A program made the translations under genes and the position numbers. Positions 1 through 12,263 of a DNA stretch of 64,000 nt are shown one piece after another. The notes under the pieces are model-generated. The model saw only the letters and a list, made by a program, of their open reading frames with translations. It was not told the origin of the DNA and searched no databases. Source of the stretch: Rutidosis leptorrhynchoides (Eukaryota; Streptophyta; Magnoliopsida; Asterales; Asteraceae); contig NC_092335.1 in the NCBI RefSeq assembly GCF_046630445.1, positions 542,553,001 through 542,617,000 of the forward strand, read 5' to 3'. How positions within the stretch are numbered: the stretch's first letter is position 1; the number at the start of each line of letters is the position of its first letter.

Positions 1-1000
1 CTCAACGGCCATCACATCACCAAACATATCATGTTTTAAAGCTGCTACTTAGTCGTTTCTGTGATGTTTTAAAAACTGTCAAAAGCCATCACAACCACCA
101 CCTTACTTTTCACCTTTTTCGCCACTTTTGTCATATCACATACCACCACCTTTGATCATCATCAAACATTATCAATACATGTTGCTACTCACTATTTATT
201 TCTCCTGTTTTCTATTTCTTTTTCTGGGTTCACAACAGTGACGGGGAGATGAAAATGTTGAGGTAAATAAACATTGCTACAACGTACATTTTTTTTCTCT
301 ATTTCCTTTCCCATTGAACCAATGTTGCTACAGCTCATCTATTCTACTTTTCCAGCCTCTGTGATATACAAATTAACGAATGATGATGTTGGTTACTTTT
401 ACATGTCATCGATTCATTTATCATATAGTACTCCTTATTAAATAGGTATCCACCTAAATAATTATCCCAAGTTGAAATAAATAATTTCCAGTAGGTAAAC
501 TACTTTCTAAAAGTTATATGGACCATATTCTCTTGTTGGGACATGTACGACTTTTCTTTCTCTTTCAATAGATATATAACGTTGTGATGAGGAAATTAAC
601 CATTTCGTTGATTATCAAAAGGATTTGGTTCATTGATTTAGAATGGATGGTAGGATAATAATGATGTTGTTTGATGATGATCGAGCTGTTCTTTTCTCGT
701 TGTCAAACACCTAACCCCACACCCAAAACCCATTGAGTATGATTAGATTATTATGTTAAATTAGAGTGACGATAGGATTATGGATGATGGATATGATGAT
801 CGGGGTTATGTTGATGATTATAATGATGATAATCATGATAATAATGATACATGATAGATGATGATGAATGAAGTTCACGTTGATGATGATTTGGATGTGA
901 TTTGGTTATCTTCCTGTGATTTGGATTTGAGAGAAATTGATGAGAACATACAATGCGTTATATAGTATTGATTAGTGAAATTAATCAGAAAAATGGATAT

Positions 1001-1062
1001 AGAAGGATGGTTAGGGCGTCTTGTGTGTTACCGAGAGGTCACCGGTTCGATACTAGGCGGGG
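1001..1062 (+). other. tRNA-like (Pol III box A/B-like) segment in LTR of C
   Basis: A short stretch with a D-arm-like GGATGGTTAGGGCG and a T-arm-like GGTCACCGGTTCGATACT. It repeats in the 3' LTR at about 17219-17279, and a related segment lies on the minus strand of the element G LTR at 54931-55003. No full cloverleaf with an acceptor stem was found, so it is not called a tRNA gene. It may be a tRNA- or SINE-derived piece fixed in the LTR. Confidence 0.35.
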
Positions 1063-1260
1063 TATATATGTATTTTTTTTAAACAGCATCCTTCTTGGGC
1101 TGCTAGTTGGGCTTGATTATTGTTGGGCCGAATCATTGTAGGATGGACTAGTGCAATCTTAGGGAACTTAATTATTGGGTCGTATTATAAATTGAGGTTG
1201 GGCTGATAGAACGGATATGTATATAAATGGGTTACAAGTTCAATCAGAAAAGCAGGCTAG

Positions 1261-1326
1261 ATCGAGTGGTGATGGGGGTTTTCGGGTTTTCGAGAGGTCG
1301 AGGGTTCGAGTCCCGGCTCTGGCGCT
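1261..1326 (+). other. Second tRNA-like segment in LTR of C
   Basis: It contains GAGAGGTCGAGGGTTCGAGTCCCGG, very close to a tRNA T-arm/box B, preceded by GAGTGGTGATGGGGG as a possible box A region. It is conserved in the 3' LTR at about 17489-17549. A complete acceptor stem is not evident. It may be a duplicate of the neighbouring tRNA-like segment. Confidence 0.35.
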
Positions 1327-3040
1327 TTATTTCTTTTTAGTTTTCAAAGGTAGTTTTCATAATTATTATTATTATTATTAATATTATTATTAGTAAAAGT
1401 ATTATTATTATTAATATCATTAACATTATTATTATCACAAATATTATTATTATTATTATTAACATATAACATTTTTATTTATTTTTAGTAGTATTATCAT
1501 TACTATTAATATTAAAAGTATTTTCTTTTTTTTATCAACGTTATTATTATTATTAGTTTTATCAAGATTTTAGTATTATTTTTACCATTATTATTATTAT
1601 TATTAGTATTATTAATTATTAATTCAAATAAAGATTTTTCTATATAAAAATATAATTAGGACATAAAACATGACTATATTAATATTTTTGTAATAAATAT
1701 TAACTATCTAGTTAAAGTATATTAAAAATAAATATATCTAATGAGGTATTAATGAAACATTAAAATAACAACTATATCACTAATAATATGTAAAATTGTT
1801 AAATTACAAATATATGTGTTAATATACATTAATGATATAGGTTCGTGAATCCGAGGCCAACCCTACACTTGTTCAATATTGTCATATGTATTTTTACTAC
1901 AAAATATAGTATGGTGAGTTCATTTGATTTCCTTTTACTCTTTACATTTTTGGGACTGAGAATACATGCGCTACTTTTACAACTGCTTTATTAAATGCTT
2001 TTGAAATACATTTTGAACTGCGAATACATGAAATGCTTTTATAAATGTTTGACGAGATAGACACAAGCAAAACATTCCTCGAATGAATTATGTGAACGTG
2101 ATAAGTGCCACCATTGAATTATGTGGACGTGATAATTGCCACAATTGATATGAATATTTTTTCCCTGATTATTATTGCTTGGTAACCTAAGAATTAGGGA
2201 ACATCACTAATTTTGAGAATTAGTGCATGCCTAATTGACGCGAATCCTAAAGGTAGCTACCGGGTTTAACACCCCCACCCAGAATATTCACTAGACGGAA
2301 GGGCTAGTGGGCGTGGTGTTTAGTACTTCGAAATTTATATGATTATTATACAGACGAGATGTTCTGTTTTGGGGATATTATTATGCGCATTATATGTTAA
2401 GGTCGGTTACCAAGCCAAGCTATGAAAGAAATGAAAAGTGAATGTTATGTATCGAGAGAATGATTTTATACACAGGTTATGTGTATGTTATTTTTGTGCA
2501 CAAGATATGTGTACGGTTACTAAGATTTATGAAAGATGATTTCGTACACGAGAAATGTGTACTGTATTTAAAAGATATCGCATGTACATTATAGGTGGGT
2601 ATAGGATTCGGGCCCATTTGTACCATGCAGGATTTAAATCTTGTGGTCTATCAAAAATTATGAATTTTATTATTTTATGATAAACCTATGAACTCACCAA
2701 CCTTTTGGTTGACACTTGAAAGCATGTTTATTCTCAGGTATGAAAGAAATCTTCCGCTGTGCATTTGCTCATATTAGAGATATTACTTGGAGTCAATCAT
2801 GACATATTTCAAAAGACGTTGCATTCGAGTCGTTGAGTTAATCAAGATTATTACTAAGTCATTTATAGTTTAGATATATTATGAAATGGTATGCATGCCG
2901 TCAACTTTTGATGTAATGAAAGTTTGTCTTTTAAAAATGAATGCAATGTTTGTAAAATGTTTCGTATAGAGGTCAAGTACCTCGCGATGTAACCAAATGT
3001 AATGTATTCGTCCAGATGGATTAGGACGGGTCATTTCAGT

Positions 3041-3058
3041 TGGTATCAGAGCGGTGGT
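3041..3058 (+). other. Primer-binding site of element C (initiator tRNA-Met)
   Basis: TGGTATCAGAGC begins two bases after the LTR end. This is the standard plant iMet-tRNA primer complement. The following leader (GGTGGTCTTAGCGAACCAG...) is almost the same as in element F at 36018 onward. Confidence 0.9.
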
Positions 3059-3228
3059 CTTAGCGAACCAGGTCTTGCATTAGTGTATCTAACTGATAGT
3101 TGTTTAGATGCATTAGTGAGTCTGGACTTCGACCGTGTCTGCATGTCAAAAGTTTTGCTTATCATTTCGTGTCGAAAATTACCTGCTTATCATTCTTAGG
3201 GAATTATTTGCTTATCATTCTTAGTCTA

Positions 3229-6200
3229 TGAAATGTCCCGTTCTTATTGATTAAAAACGTTCCATATTAATTGATTTCGTTGCGAGGTTTTGACCTCTAT
3301 ATGAGACGTTTTTCAAAGACTGCATTCATTTTAAAACAAACCATAACCTTTATTTCATCAATAAAGGTTTAAAAAGCTTTACGTAGATTATCAAATAATG
3401 ATAATCTAAAATATCCTGTTTACACACGACCATTACATAATGATTTACAATACAAATATGTTACAACAAAATAAGTTTCTTGAATGCAGTTTTTACACAA
3501 TATCATACAAGCATGGACTCCAAATCTCGTCCTTATTTAAGTATGCGACAGCGGAAGCTCTTAATAATCACCTGGGAATAAACATGCTTAAAACGTCAAC
3601 AAAAATGTTGGTGAGTTATAGGTTTAACCTATATATATCAAATCATAATAATAGACCACAAGATTTCATATTTCAATACACATCCCATACATAGAGATAA
3701 AAATCATTCATATGGTGAACACCTGGTAACCGACATTAACAAGATGCATATATAAGAATATCCCCATCATTCCGGGACACCCTTCGAATATGATATAAAT
3801 TTCGAAGTACTAAAGCATCCGGTACTTTGGATGGGGCTTGTTGGGCCCGATAGATCTATCTTTAGGATTCGCGTCAATTAGGGTGTCTGTTCCCTAATTC
3901 TTAGATTACCAGACTTAATAACAAGGGGCATATTCGATTTCGATAATTCAACCATAGAATGTAGTTTCACGTACTTGTGTCTATTTTGTAAATCATTTAT
4001 AAAACCTGCATGTATTCTCATCCCAAAAATATTAGATTTTAAAAGTGGGACTATAACTCACTTTCACAGATTTTTACTTCGTCGGGAAGTAAGACTTGGC
4101 CACTGTTGATTCACGAACCTATAACAATATATACATATATATTAAAGTATGTTCAAAATATATTTACAACACTTTTAATATATTTTGATGTTTTAAGTTT
4201 ATTAAGTCAGCTGTCCTCGTTAGTAACCTATAACTAGTTGTCCACAGTTAGATGTACAGAAATAAATCGATAAATATTATCTTGAATCAATCCACGACCC
4301 AGTGTATACGTATCTCAGTATTGATCACAACTCAAACTATATATATTTTGGAATCAACCTCAACCCTGTATAGCTAACTCCAACATTCACATATAGAGTG
4401 TCTATGGTTGTTCCGAAATATATATAGATGTGTCGACATGATAGGTCGAAACATTGTATACGTGTCTATGGTATCTCAAGATTACATAATATACAATACA
4501 AGTTGATTAAGTTATGGTTGGAATAGATTTGTTACCAATTTTCACGTAGCTAAAATGAGAAAAATTATCCAATCTTGTTTTACCCATAACTTCTTCATTT
4601 TAAATCCGTTTTGAGTGAATCAAATTGCTATGGTTTCATATTGAACTCTATTTTATGAATCTAAACAGAAAAGTATAGGTTTATAGTCGGAAAAATAAGT
4701 TACAAGTCGTTTTTGTAAAGGTAGTCATTTCAGTCGAAAGAATGACGTCTAGATGACCATTTTAGAAATCATACTTCCACTTTGAGTTTAACCATAATTT
4801 TTGGATATAGTTTCATGTTCATAATAAAAATCATTTTCTCAAAATTACAACTTTTAAATCAAAGCTTATCATAGTTTTTAATTAACTAACCCAAAACAGC
4901 CCGCGGTGTTACTACGACGGCGTAAATCCGATTTTACGGTGTTTTTCGTGTTTCCAGGTTTTAAATCATTAAGTTAGCATATCATATAGATATAGAACAT
5001 GTGTTTAGTTAATTTTAAAAGTCAAGTTAGGAGGATTAACTTTTGTTTGCGAACAAGTTTAGAATTAACTAAACTATGTTCTAGTGATTACGAGTTTAAA
5101 CCTTCGAATAAGATAGTTTTATATATATGAATCGAATGATCTTATGAACATCATTACTACCTTAAGTTCCTTGGATAAACCTACTGGAAAAGAGAAAAAT
5201 GGATCTAGCTTCAACGGATCCTTGGATGGCTCGAAGTTCTTGAAGCAGAATCATGACACGAAAACAAGTTCAAGTAAGATCATCACTTGAAATAAGATTG
5301 TTATAGTTATAGAAATTGAACCAAAGTTTGAATATGATTATTACCTTGTATTAGAATGATAACCTACTGTAAGAAACAAAGATTTCTTGAGGTTGGATGA
5401 TCACCTTACAAGATTGGAAGTGAGCTAGCAAACTTGAAAGTATTCTTGATTTTATGTAACTAGAACTTGTAGAATATATGAAGAATACTTAGAACTTGAA
5501 GATAGAACTTGAGAGAGATCAATTAGATGAAGAAAATTGAAGAATGAAAGTGTTTGTAGGTGTTTTTGGTCGTTGGTGTATGGATTAGATATAAAGGATA
5601 TGTAATTTTGTTTTCATGTAAATAAGTCATGAATGATTACTCATATTTTTGTAATTTTATGAGATATTTCATGCTAGTTGCCAAATGATGGTTCCCACAT
5701 GTATTAGGTGACTCACATGGGCTGCTAAGAGCTGATCATTGGAGTGTATATACCAATAGTACATACATCTAAAAGTTGTGTATTGTACGAGTACGAATAC
5801 GGGTGCATACGAGTAGAATTGTTGATGAAACTGAACGAGGATGTAATTGTAAGCATTTTTGTTAAGTAGAAGTATTTTGATAAGTGTATTGAAGTCTTTC
5901 AAAAGTGTATAAATACATATTAAAACACTACATGTATATACATTTTAACTGAGTCGTTAAGTCATCGTTAGTCGTTACATGTAAGTGTTGTTTTGAAACC
6001 TTTAGGTTAACGATCTTGTTAAATGTTGTTAACCCAATATTTATAATATCAAATGAGATTTTAAATTATTATATTATCATGATATTATCATGTATGAATA
6101 TCTCTTAATATGATATATATACATTAAATGTCTTTACAACGATAATCGTTACATATATGTCTCGTTTAAAAATCATTAAGTTAGTAGTCTTGTTTTTACA

Positions 6201-6486
6201 TATGTAGTTCATTGTTAATATACTTAATGATATGTTTACTTATCATAGTATCATGTTAACTATATATATATATATATATATCCATATATATGTCATCATG
6301 TAGTTTTTACAAGTTTTAACGTTCGTGAATCACCGGTCAACTTGGGTGGTCAATTGTCTATATGAAACATATTTCAATTAATCAAGTCTTAACAAGTTTG
6401 ATTGCTTAACATGTTGGAAACATTTAATCATGTAAATATCAATCTCAATTAATATATATAAACATGGAAAAGTTCGGGTCACTACA
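3229..6486 (-). mobile_element. Solo LTR E inserted in element C
   Basis: A 3258-bp unit starting TGAAATGTCCC and ending GGGTCACTACA, flanked by the exact 5-bp duplication GTCTA (3224-3228 and 6487-6491). No primer site, interior or second LTR lies between the duplications, so it is a solo LTR from LTR-LTR recombination. The minus orientation is inferred because the reverse strand starts TGTAGTGACCC and ends ACGGGACATTTCA, like the other LTRs here. Inside it, 4260-4450 resembles a module in the interior of C (7870-8060) and G (59460-59640). Confidence 0.9.
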
Positions 6487-7016
6487 GTCTAGACACATAT
6501 TACTGCATTGATTGCATGAATAGTGTATAGACAAAATTCATATCTTAGCGTATCTGTTATTGTTACCTTTGCCTGACAGATTCCGTAGATTTCTCCGTAA
6601 CTTATGGGATTCTAGTATTATATATGCATATGTAAATTATGTATTGTAGGGTACTAATCTACATCCTATAATCTATTTCTTATCAAAAATCCTTCATCTG
6701 ATCGTACGAGATGAATCCCTCAACCTGTTCGAGTCCCTCAGATTTTGATAGCTATTCCGATAGTTATTCCGACAGCTATTCCGATATGGAGTTTCACCTA
6801 AGCTCCGAAAGCATTGTCATCAAAATAAATCAACTAATCAGCCATCCCCAATTCATCTGATGGGTTCGTAGTCGACTTAACCAATGGAGACGCGAAGAAG
6901 GCGATCCTTTCCACCAACCGAATTCACCTCTTGGCAATGAACCTAATGCACTTACCGGCGAACTTGTCCGAAACACCATATTCACCCTCATTTTCAGGAT
7001 ATCTCGCAATGATTAT

Positions 7017-7244
7017 ATGATATCCCAAATTCTAAACCTTATTCATCCGCTCGTTCCGACCGACAATCATCCTAGAATAATAGAAGAAGTCAACGAACTT
7101 TGCGCTCGAGTAATCAATTTGGAGAATATGGTGCAAAATTTACCAGCTTCAACAACATCACCGACACCAACAGTACCATCAGTAACAGCACCAGTACCAT
7201 CAACAATCCATGCTTCAACATCTCATTCTGTACTTCGAGTATAA
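7017..7244 (+). pseudogene. Short remnant reading frame in interior of C
   Basis: A 75-codon frame whose first half looks like ordinary protein and whose second half is Ser/Thr/Pro-rich. The corresponding stretch in element G (about 60340-60540, minus) is recognisable but carries small deletions. I do not recognise the product. It could be a vestige of a gag-like or accessory ORF, or a chance frame in a conserved region. Confidence 0.25.
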
Positions 7245-7479
7245 TCATCGCTCTATGTATCGTTCTACATCAATTATCTTCGTTCTTCATGACGATTATG
7301 TAATCTCTAATGTTTTAGAGATTATATATTCTAGTTTTGACGGTAAATCAAATGAGATTAATATCATATTAACTCATTAAACTCATGATTACATCTGAAG
7401 AAAATATATATGTAACTGTATTTTCATAAAGATTGTAATTAAAAATTCTTTTGTACAAACTGTTAACGGTGAAAATATT

Positions 7480-7500
7480 TTAACGGGTAGGTAATACCCG
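7480..7500 (+). promoter_or_regulatory. Internal polypurine-tract-like hairpin motif in C
   Basis: TTAACGGGTAGGTA repeats the sequence immediately upstream of the 3' LTR (11875-11888). Here it is followed by ATACCCG, so it can fold as CGGGTA/TACCCG. Equivalent internal copies occur in F (36895-36914) and G (60072-60092, minus). Its function is unknown; a central PPT or a relic of an ancestral LTR junction are options. Confidence 0.5.
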
Positions 7501-8449
7501 AGGAATATTCAGATTTCACATTAATAAGTACACTGTACATTCTTTCAAATCTAATTCAATAGTCATTTACTATCCTACTTATATACGAATCTGTTCACCA
7601 CAGAACAACCATTTTTATTCAATTTCATATTTGGATTTTGACCTATCAGAATCCAACAAGTGGCATAATGAAGAAAACATTGGACAAAATAAAATTTGTT
7701 AGAAACAAACAATTTAACTATGAGAAGAATTTTGTTAAGAATCCACGCTAACTGTTCATAGCTAACTGTTCCTAGCTAACTCGTTACATTTTATTTATCG
7801 CAATTTAATTATTGCAATTTAATTCTCGCAATTTTAATTATCGTCATTTAATTTCTGTTATTTGTTTTACGCACTTTAAATATCGGGACACGTATACAAG
7901 GTTTTGACATATCATATTGACGCATCTATATATATATTATTTGGAATAACCATAGACACTCTATATGCAATAATGCTGGAATTAGCTATACAGGGTTGAG
8001 GTTGATTCTACAATAATATATATAGTTTGAGTTGTGATCAAGTCTGAGACATGTACACGGTTCACGATACGTATTAATTAATTCGAATATTATATATGAA
8101 TTATTGAATTGTTAACTGTGGACTATCGACTGTGGACTAATAATGTTGGACAATTAAAATGAATTAAAATATTGATTATAACATATGAAACTAAAAACTT
8201 CTTCAAGTTGCCACTTGACTTCATCTTAAACCTCAATTGTATCTTGACGATTACAATCAGCGTTCAAACTCTTTATGATTCTTGAAAACACCTCAATCGA
8301 GAGGATGAACCAGCCGCACTTCATCTACGGAAGAAAAGATCGATGCATATAGTTATGCACCTGAAAACTCTCGAAAACTGAGTAAACGTTTAACGCGTAG
8401 CTGTGCTAATTCCTTTAGCGTTATTATTACCGAAAATAACTTTGCAATC

Positions 8450-8512
8450 TCTGTCTAAATTAGCCAATTTTGTCACAGCTCCAACAAGTCAACTTCGACT
8501 TTTCGTTCGAAA
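8450..8512 (-). pseudogene. Antisense gag zinc-knuckle remnant in C
   Basis: On the minus strand this reads as a decayed CX2C zinc-knuckle segment. It matches the clearer copy in element G at 59028-59101 (+). In both elements the knuckle is antisense to the element. It is interrupted just downstream by the insertion at 8520. Confidence 0.4.
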
Positions 8513-9026
8513 CAACCTTTGATGCAGAATCGAGTCAAGTTAGACTTGTGCAGATTGGGTTGCAAAATTATTGGGATGAACATTTGGATCAGAATTGTGG
8601 GCCTAGAGCTTTGCGTAGTGGCCAAGGATAACAAGACAATTTGGGCACGAAGGAACTAAGTGAAAGTTGGGCCAAATGAATAAAATGGAAATGCCAAAGT
8701 CAGGAGAATTGGTTGACGATTACATCTACATGTTTATCCATTTTATAAGTATTTTATATTTATTTTAGTTTCATGTTTATCTTTAATTCAATTATCTTTA
8801 GATTTTAAAACTATCTTATCTTGTTTGGTTTGTTACTTTTGTCGATATATACTCCTGGAGTGTATTGACAAAAGTTAGTTTTTTGATATTGAATCTTAGA
8901 AAATAAGAATACGTATTTTACGTGTACTATCTATTTGTTTCGTTCCATTCTATATTTTGGATCTATTTCTGTTTGGCCATGATTTTTTGCATTATTTGGT
9001 ATCAGAGCTCAGGTTTTGGCCAAACA

Positions 9027-9341
9027 ATGTTTCGTGGAGGTTATCGAGGAGGCTATTGCAGAACCGCTAACCGAGGCAGCGATGGAGATAATCGTAGACA
9101 CGCCGAAAGAGGCAACGAAGACCCTCGAGATACAGAAATTGAACGATTATATAAGCGAATCGCCGAGTTGGAACTGAACCAAGAACGATTCCCTGCGCGC
9201 TACGATTCTGAAAGAATCGATTCAGAATCCATTTATGATACCGAACCCATCTATGATACAGATGGTGAAGATGGAGAATCCATCTATGATACCGAACCCA
9301 TCTATGATACTGATGGTGAGGTATCTTTTTCTTTTTTTTGA
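9027..9341 (+). CDS. Gag-like N-terminal ORF of the small LTR element
   Basis: It starts with ATG 30 bases after the primer site and encodes about 104 residues. An Arg/Gly-rich head (RGGYRGGY) comes first, then a predicted coiled segment (EIERLYKRIAELELNQ) typical of the N-terminus of plant Ty3 gag proteins, then an acidic imperfect repeat built on SIYDTEPIYDTDGE. The frame stops just after a run of eight T (9333-9340). The next frame continues with acidic sequence, so the two may once have been one ORF. Homology is judged by appearance only. Confidence 0.5.
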   Translation: MFRGGYRGGYCRTANRGSDGDNRRHAERGNEDPRDTEIERLYKRIAELELNQERFPARYDSERIDSESIYDTEPIYDTDGEDGESIYDTEPIYDTDGEVSFSFF

Positions 9342-9759
9342 ATCTGATTATGAAAGTGATTTGGAGGTAGTTACTATTAAAGACACCAATATGTCCAATG
9401 AAGAGGGTAAAATTTCCTTCCGTGATGATTTTAAAATTTTGTATTGTGAAGATGATGATTTGGAAGACGATTTCAAAAACATTGATGTGGACTTGGAAAA
9501 TATTGGTGTTGAGGACCGTTTCCCTATTGCAATATTTGGCACTTCCAATGAGAAAAACATTACTCGTGTAGTTCTTGAGAATTATTTAGATGTTACCATT
9601 CTTGAATTTGTAGACTCGAGGACGAGTCTTTTCGAAGAAAGGGAGAATGATGCAGAATCGAGTCAAGTTGTACTTGTGCAGATTGGGTTGCAAAATTATT
9701 GGGATGAACATTTGGATCAGAATTGTGGGCCTAGAGCTTTGCGTAGTGGCCAAGGATAA
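9338..9759 (+). CDS. Acidic C-terminal ORF of the small LTR element, running into the 3' LTR
   Basis: This open frame continues from the T-run at about 9333-9340 in a different frame from the gag-like ORF. It encodes roughly 139 residues rich in Asp/Glu (EDDDLEDDF) and ends with SRTSLFEERENDAE across the polypurine tract. The last 37 or so residues lie in the 3' LTR. That tail style resembles the extreme C-terminus of plant Ty3 pol. Start codon use is unclear; access would need slippage at the T-run or repair of one indel. Confidence 0.4.
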
Positions 9760-11854
9760 CAAGAAAATTTGGGCCCGAAGGAACTAAGTGAAAGTTGGGC
9801 CAAATGAATAAAATGGAAATGCCAAAGTCAGGAGAATTGGATGACGATTACATCTATATGTTTATCCATTTTATAAGTATTTTATATTTATTTTAGTTTC
9901 ATGTTTATCTTTAATTTAATTATCTTTAGATTTTAAAACTATCTTATCTTGTTTGGTTTGTTACTTTTGTCGATATATACTCCTGGAGTGTATTGAAAAA
10001 AGTTAGTTTTTTTATATTGAATCTTAGAAAATAAGAATACGTATTTTACGTGTACTATCTATTTGTTTCGTTCCATTCTATATTTTGGATCTATTTTTGT
10101 TTGGCCACGATTTTTTGCATTAACCTTATTATAACCTTGATATATATGCGTGCTCTTTTATTGTTATCGGGGAACCTTTTATATTCCACCATATTACCAG
10201 CAGATGTACCAGCAACCTCGTCACTCCTTGGTTTAATTCTCTCTGACAAATCACTATATTTATCTATTGAAGTCTCATCTTGTACTCATCCGCATCTTGT
10301 AACAAGAATTGCTATACCAATTACCGGGAATCAGCAAATCTGTATTGTGAGTCTCGCAACGTTTCCACATCAACAGTTATATGTATAACATTTATCTCTT
10401 AGAATTATGATCTTTCATTCTGAAATTCTGAAAAGCACTCAGTCTACAAATCAATACTCTGAATGTTGAAAAAGCTGAATGAAGCAGCAGAAGCCGTAGA
10501 CAACCGTAAACGACCTTAATCATCACAAGTTTGATGATAAAGAATAGTATGTTGGAAAAGCTCATAAAAGTTGGAACTGAAAAACGGATTGAGCTAACCA
10601 CGAAGGAGACCAAGGACAAATACAAGGACCATACCCTATATTCAAAGAATCCAGGTAATTCTGGATCCGTTGAAATCTTTAGAGAATATCTTGCTCCGAA
10701 GTCATGTTAAAATCTTGCGGAAAGTTTTTCTTCATCAACCTTCGAACTTAGAAATTCCAAAATATCATCAAAAATATCTTCGATATTTCTGAGGATATTT
10801 TCATAAATATTCTTGTCCGAGATTATCTACCTCTTCGTGTTTTCTGTATTCCATTATATTGGAAACTTCTGTAAAATCTAAGTATTAATTATGAATGAAT
10901 TGTGGAGAAGTGTTGGGAACTGAAGCATGGGTTAGTATAATATAATGACGCCCGGCCAACGTGATTATATTATAGTAAGTCATGCTGAGTTTCTAATGAA
11001 ACATGATGATCACAGATCCTAACGTCATCATGTACCATGTGACATCACTCTTTCATTCTACTTAACCTCCGAACATATCAAGAAAATATATTCTTGATAG
11101 TTCTATCCTCTGTGATTCTGGTAATTTACCAAATCAAATCGTGCTATTACGTTGCTTTATGCTTAGAACGTTATGATCATATGAAACTCTATATTTATAA
11201 ATTCTGGACCATTATTCGCTTGACTTGAAGTCGGGAAGAGGAAGCAAAAGCATGGAACTCCGACATATAAGGGAAAATATAAAGCCCGACAATAACACGG
11301 GAATTACAAACTGTGTATATCAATGCGTATAGCAATATAAAGACACGGGAGAATGAAAAACACTATAACCCCAAGGGTGAAGTAGAAGTAAATAGATTCC
11401 TTCGGTGAAAGTTGGAATAGAAGAATGATTGTTGCGATACTCAGAATGAGGTCAAGGATCAGAACTGGATTTAGCATTTTCAAATTAAGAAAGAAAGTAT
11501 AAGATTGGTAAAAATAATGGAACGGAAGAGATCAATTTATAATGAAATATCAGACATATCAATCGAGGTAGATGATCGCATTTAATTACAGAGGATCCTA
11601 ATTTCCTTATTCACCGAAGAATCAAATCTTATATAGATTACGAAGATTTTCTTTAATGTCCTTGATTTCCGAAAATCCACCGTGACTACGTTAAAAGTTA
11701 AATCTCTATCTCAATCTTTTGTGACAGCTTCACTAATACGTTTCGAGTAATTGAATTATTTTATAAATATTACTCAATATTGATAAAACTCTATTTATCA
11801 ACTTATAATCTTCATAAAAATATTTTTATCGTTAGCCATGACGACCACGATCAA

Positions 11855-11888
11855 ATTTCGGGACAAAATTTCTTTAACGGGTAGGTAC
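11855..11888 (+). other. Polypurine tract region of element C
   Basis: AAATTTCGGGACAAAATTTC followed by TTTAACGGGTAGGTAC lies directly before the 3' LTR start TGTGACGACCC. It is nearly identical to the equivalent segment in F (41509-41544) and, in reverse, G (56836-56871). Confidence 0.75.
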
Positions 11889-12175
11889 TGTGACGACCCA
11901 GGAATTTCCGACCAAATTTAAACTTAATCTTTATATGATTTCGACACGATAAGCAAAGTCTGTAAAGTTGAATCTCAAAAATTTTGAACTGGTTCATATA
12001 TTCAATTACCATTCGACTGTTCTCGACGATTCACGAACAACTATTTGTAAATGGATACATATATATTTAAAAATATAAATATATATATCAATTCAAAATA
12101 TAATTTGAAATATTATATAATCTAGTATTCAGAATTAATTTTATAAGATATAATAAAAATTTATTATTAAAATGA

Positions 12176-12178
<3 letters not shown>

Positions 12179-12261
<83 letters not shown>
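12179..12261. repeat. (TA)n microsatellite
   Basis: An uninterrupted TA dinucleotide run of about 83 bp inside the 3' LTR of C, in very AT-rich surroundings. Confidence 0.98.

Positions 12262-12263
<2 letters not shown>

Larger units (their letters stand above)
1..3038 (+). mobile_element. 5' LTR of non-autonomous Ty3-like element C (5' end outside window)
   Basis: Seen: positions 1-3038 repeat at 16216-19298 with scattered substitutions and microsatellite length changes. The copy ends in ACGGGTCATTTCA and is followed after two bases by a primer-binding site, so it is a 5' LTR. The start lies upstream of the window. It contains an (ATT)-rich stretch near 1360-1620 and two tRNA-like segments. 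Known: long LTRs of this form belong to Ty3/gypsy retrotransposons. Inferred: the divergence between the two LTRs is clearly greater than for element F, so C is older. Confidence 0.85.
8520..10122 (+). mobile_element. Small non-autonomous LTR retrotransposon (gag-only, TR-GAG-like)
   Basis: Two 475-bp LTRs (8520-8994 and 9648-10122) differ at about 11 positions by eye. They are flanked by the 5-bp duplication ACCTT (8515-8519 and 10123-10127). A primer site TGGTATCAGAGC starts at 8997, and a polypurine tract (GAAGAAAGGGAGAA) ends at 9647. The LTR ends TGATGCA...TGCATTA are a non-canonical TG..TA pair. Element G has the empty site (near 59010-59020), which confirms insertion into C. The interior is only about 650 bp and codes for a gag-like start and a C-terminal tail. 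It is probably an internal-deletion derivative of a short-LTR Ty3 element. Confidence 0.88.
3039..11888 (+). mobile_element. Internal region of element C (no intact gag-pol)
   Basis: This lies between the primer site at 3041 and the polypurine tract ending at 11888. It is split by solo LTR E and by the small LTR element at 8520-10122. The rest matches, in reverse, the interior of element G (56836-61057), for example 6700-6850 with 60730-60860 and 10200-10700 with 58450-58870. No reading frame for protease, reverse transcriptase or integrase is recognisable. Known: large non-autonomous LTR elements (LARD-like) have long LTRs and a conserved non-coding interior. Inferred: C and G are two members of one such family. 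Confidence 0.75.

Noticed and set aside
1001-1326. Functional tRNA genes
   Set aside because: T-arm-like sequence is present but no full acceptor stem and cloverleaf could be drawn.
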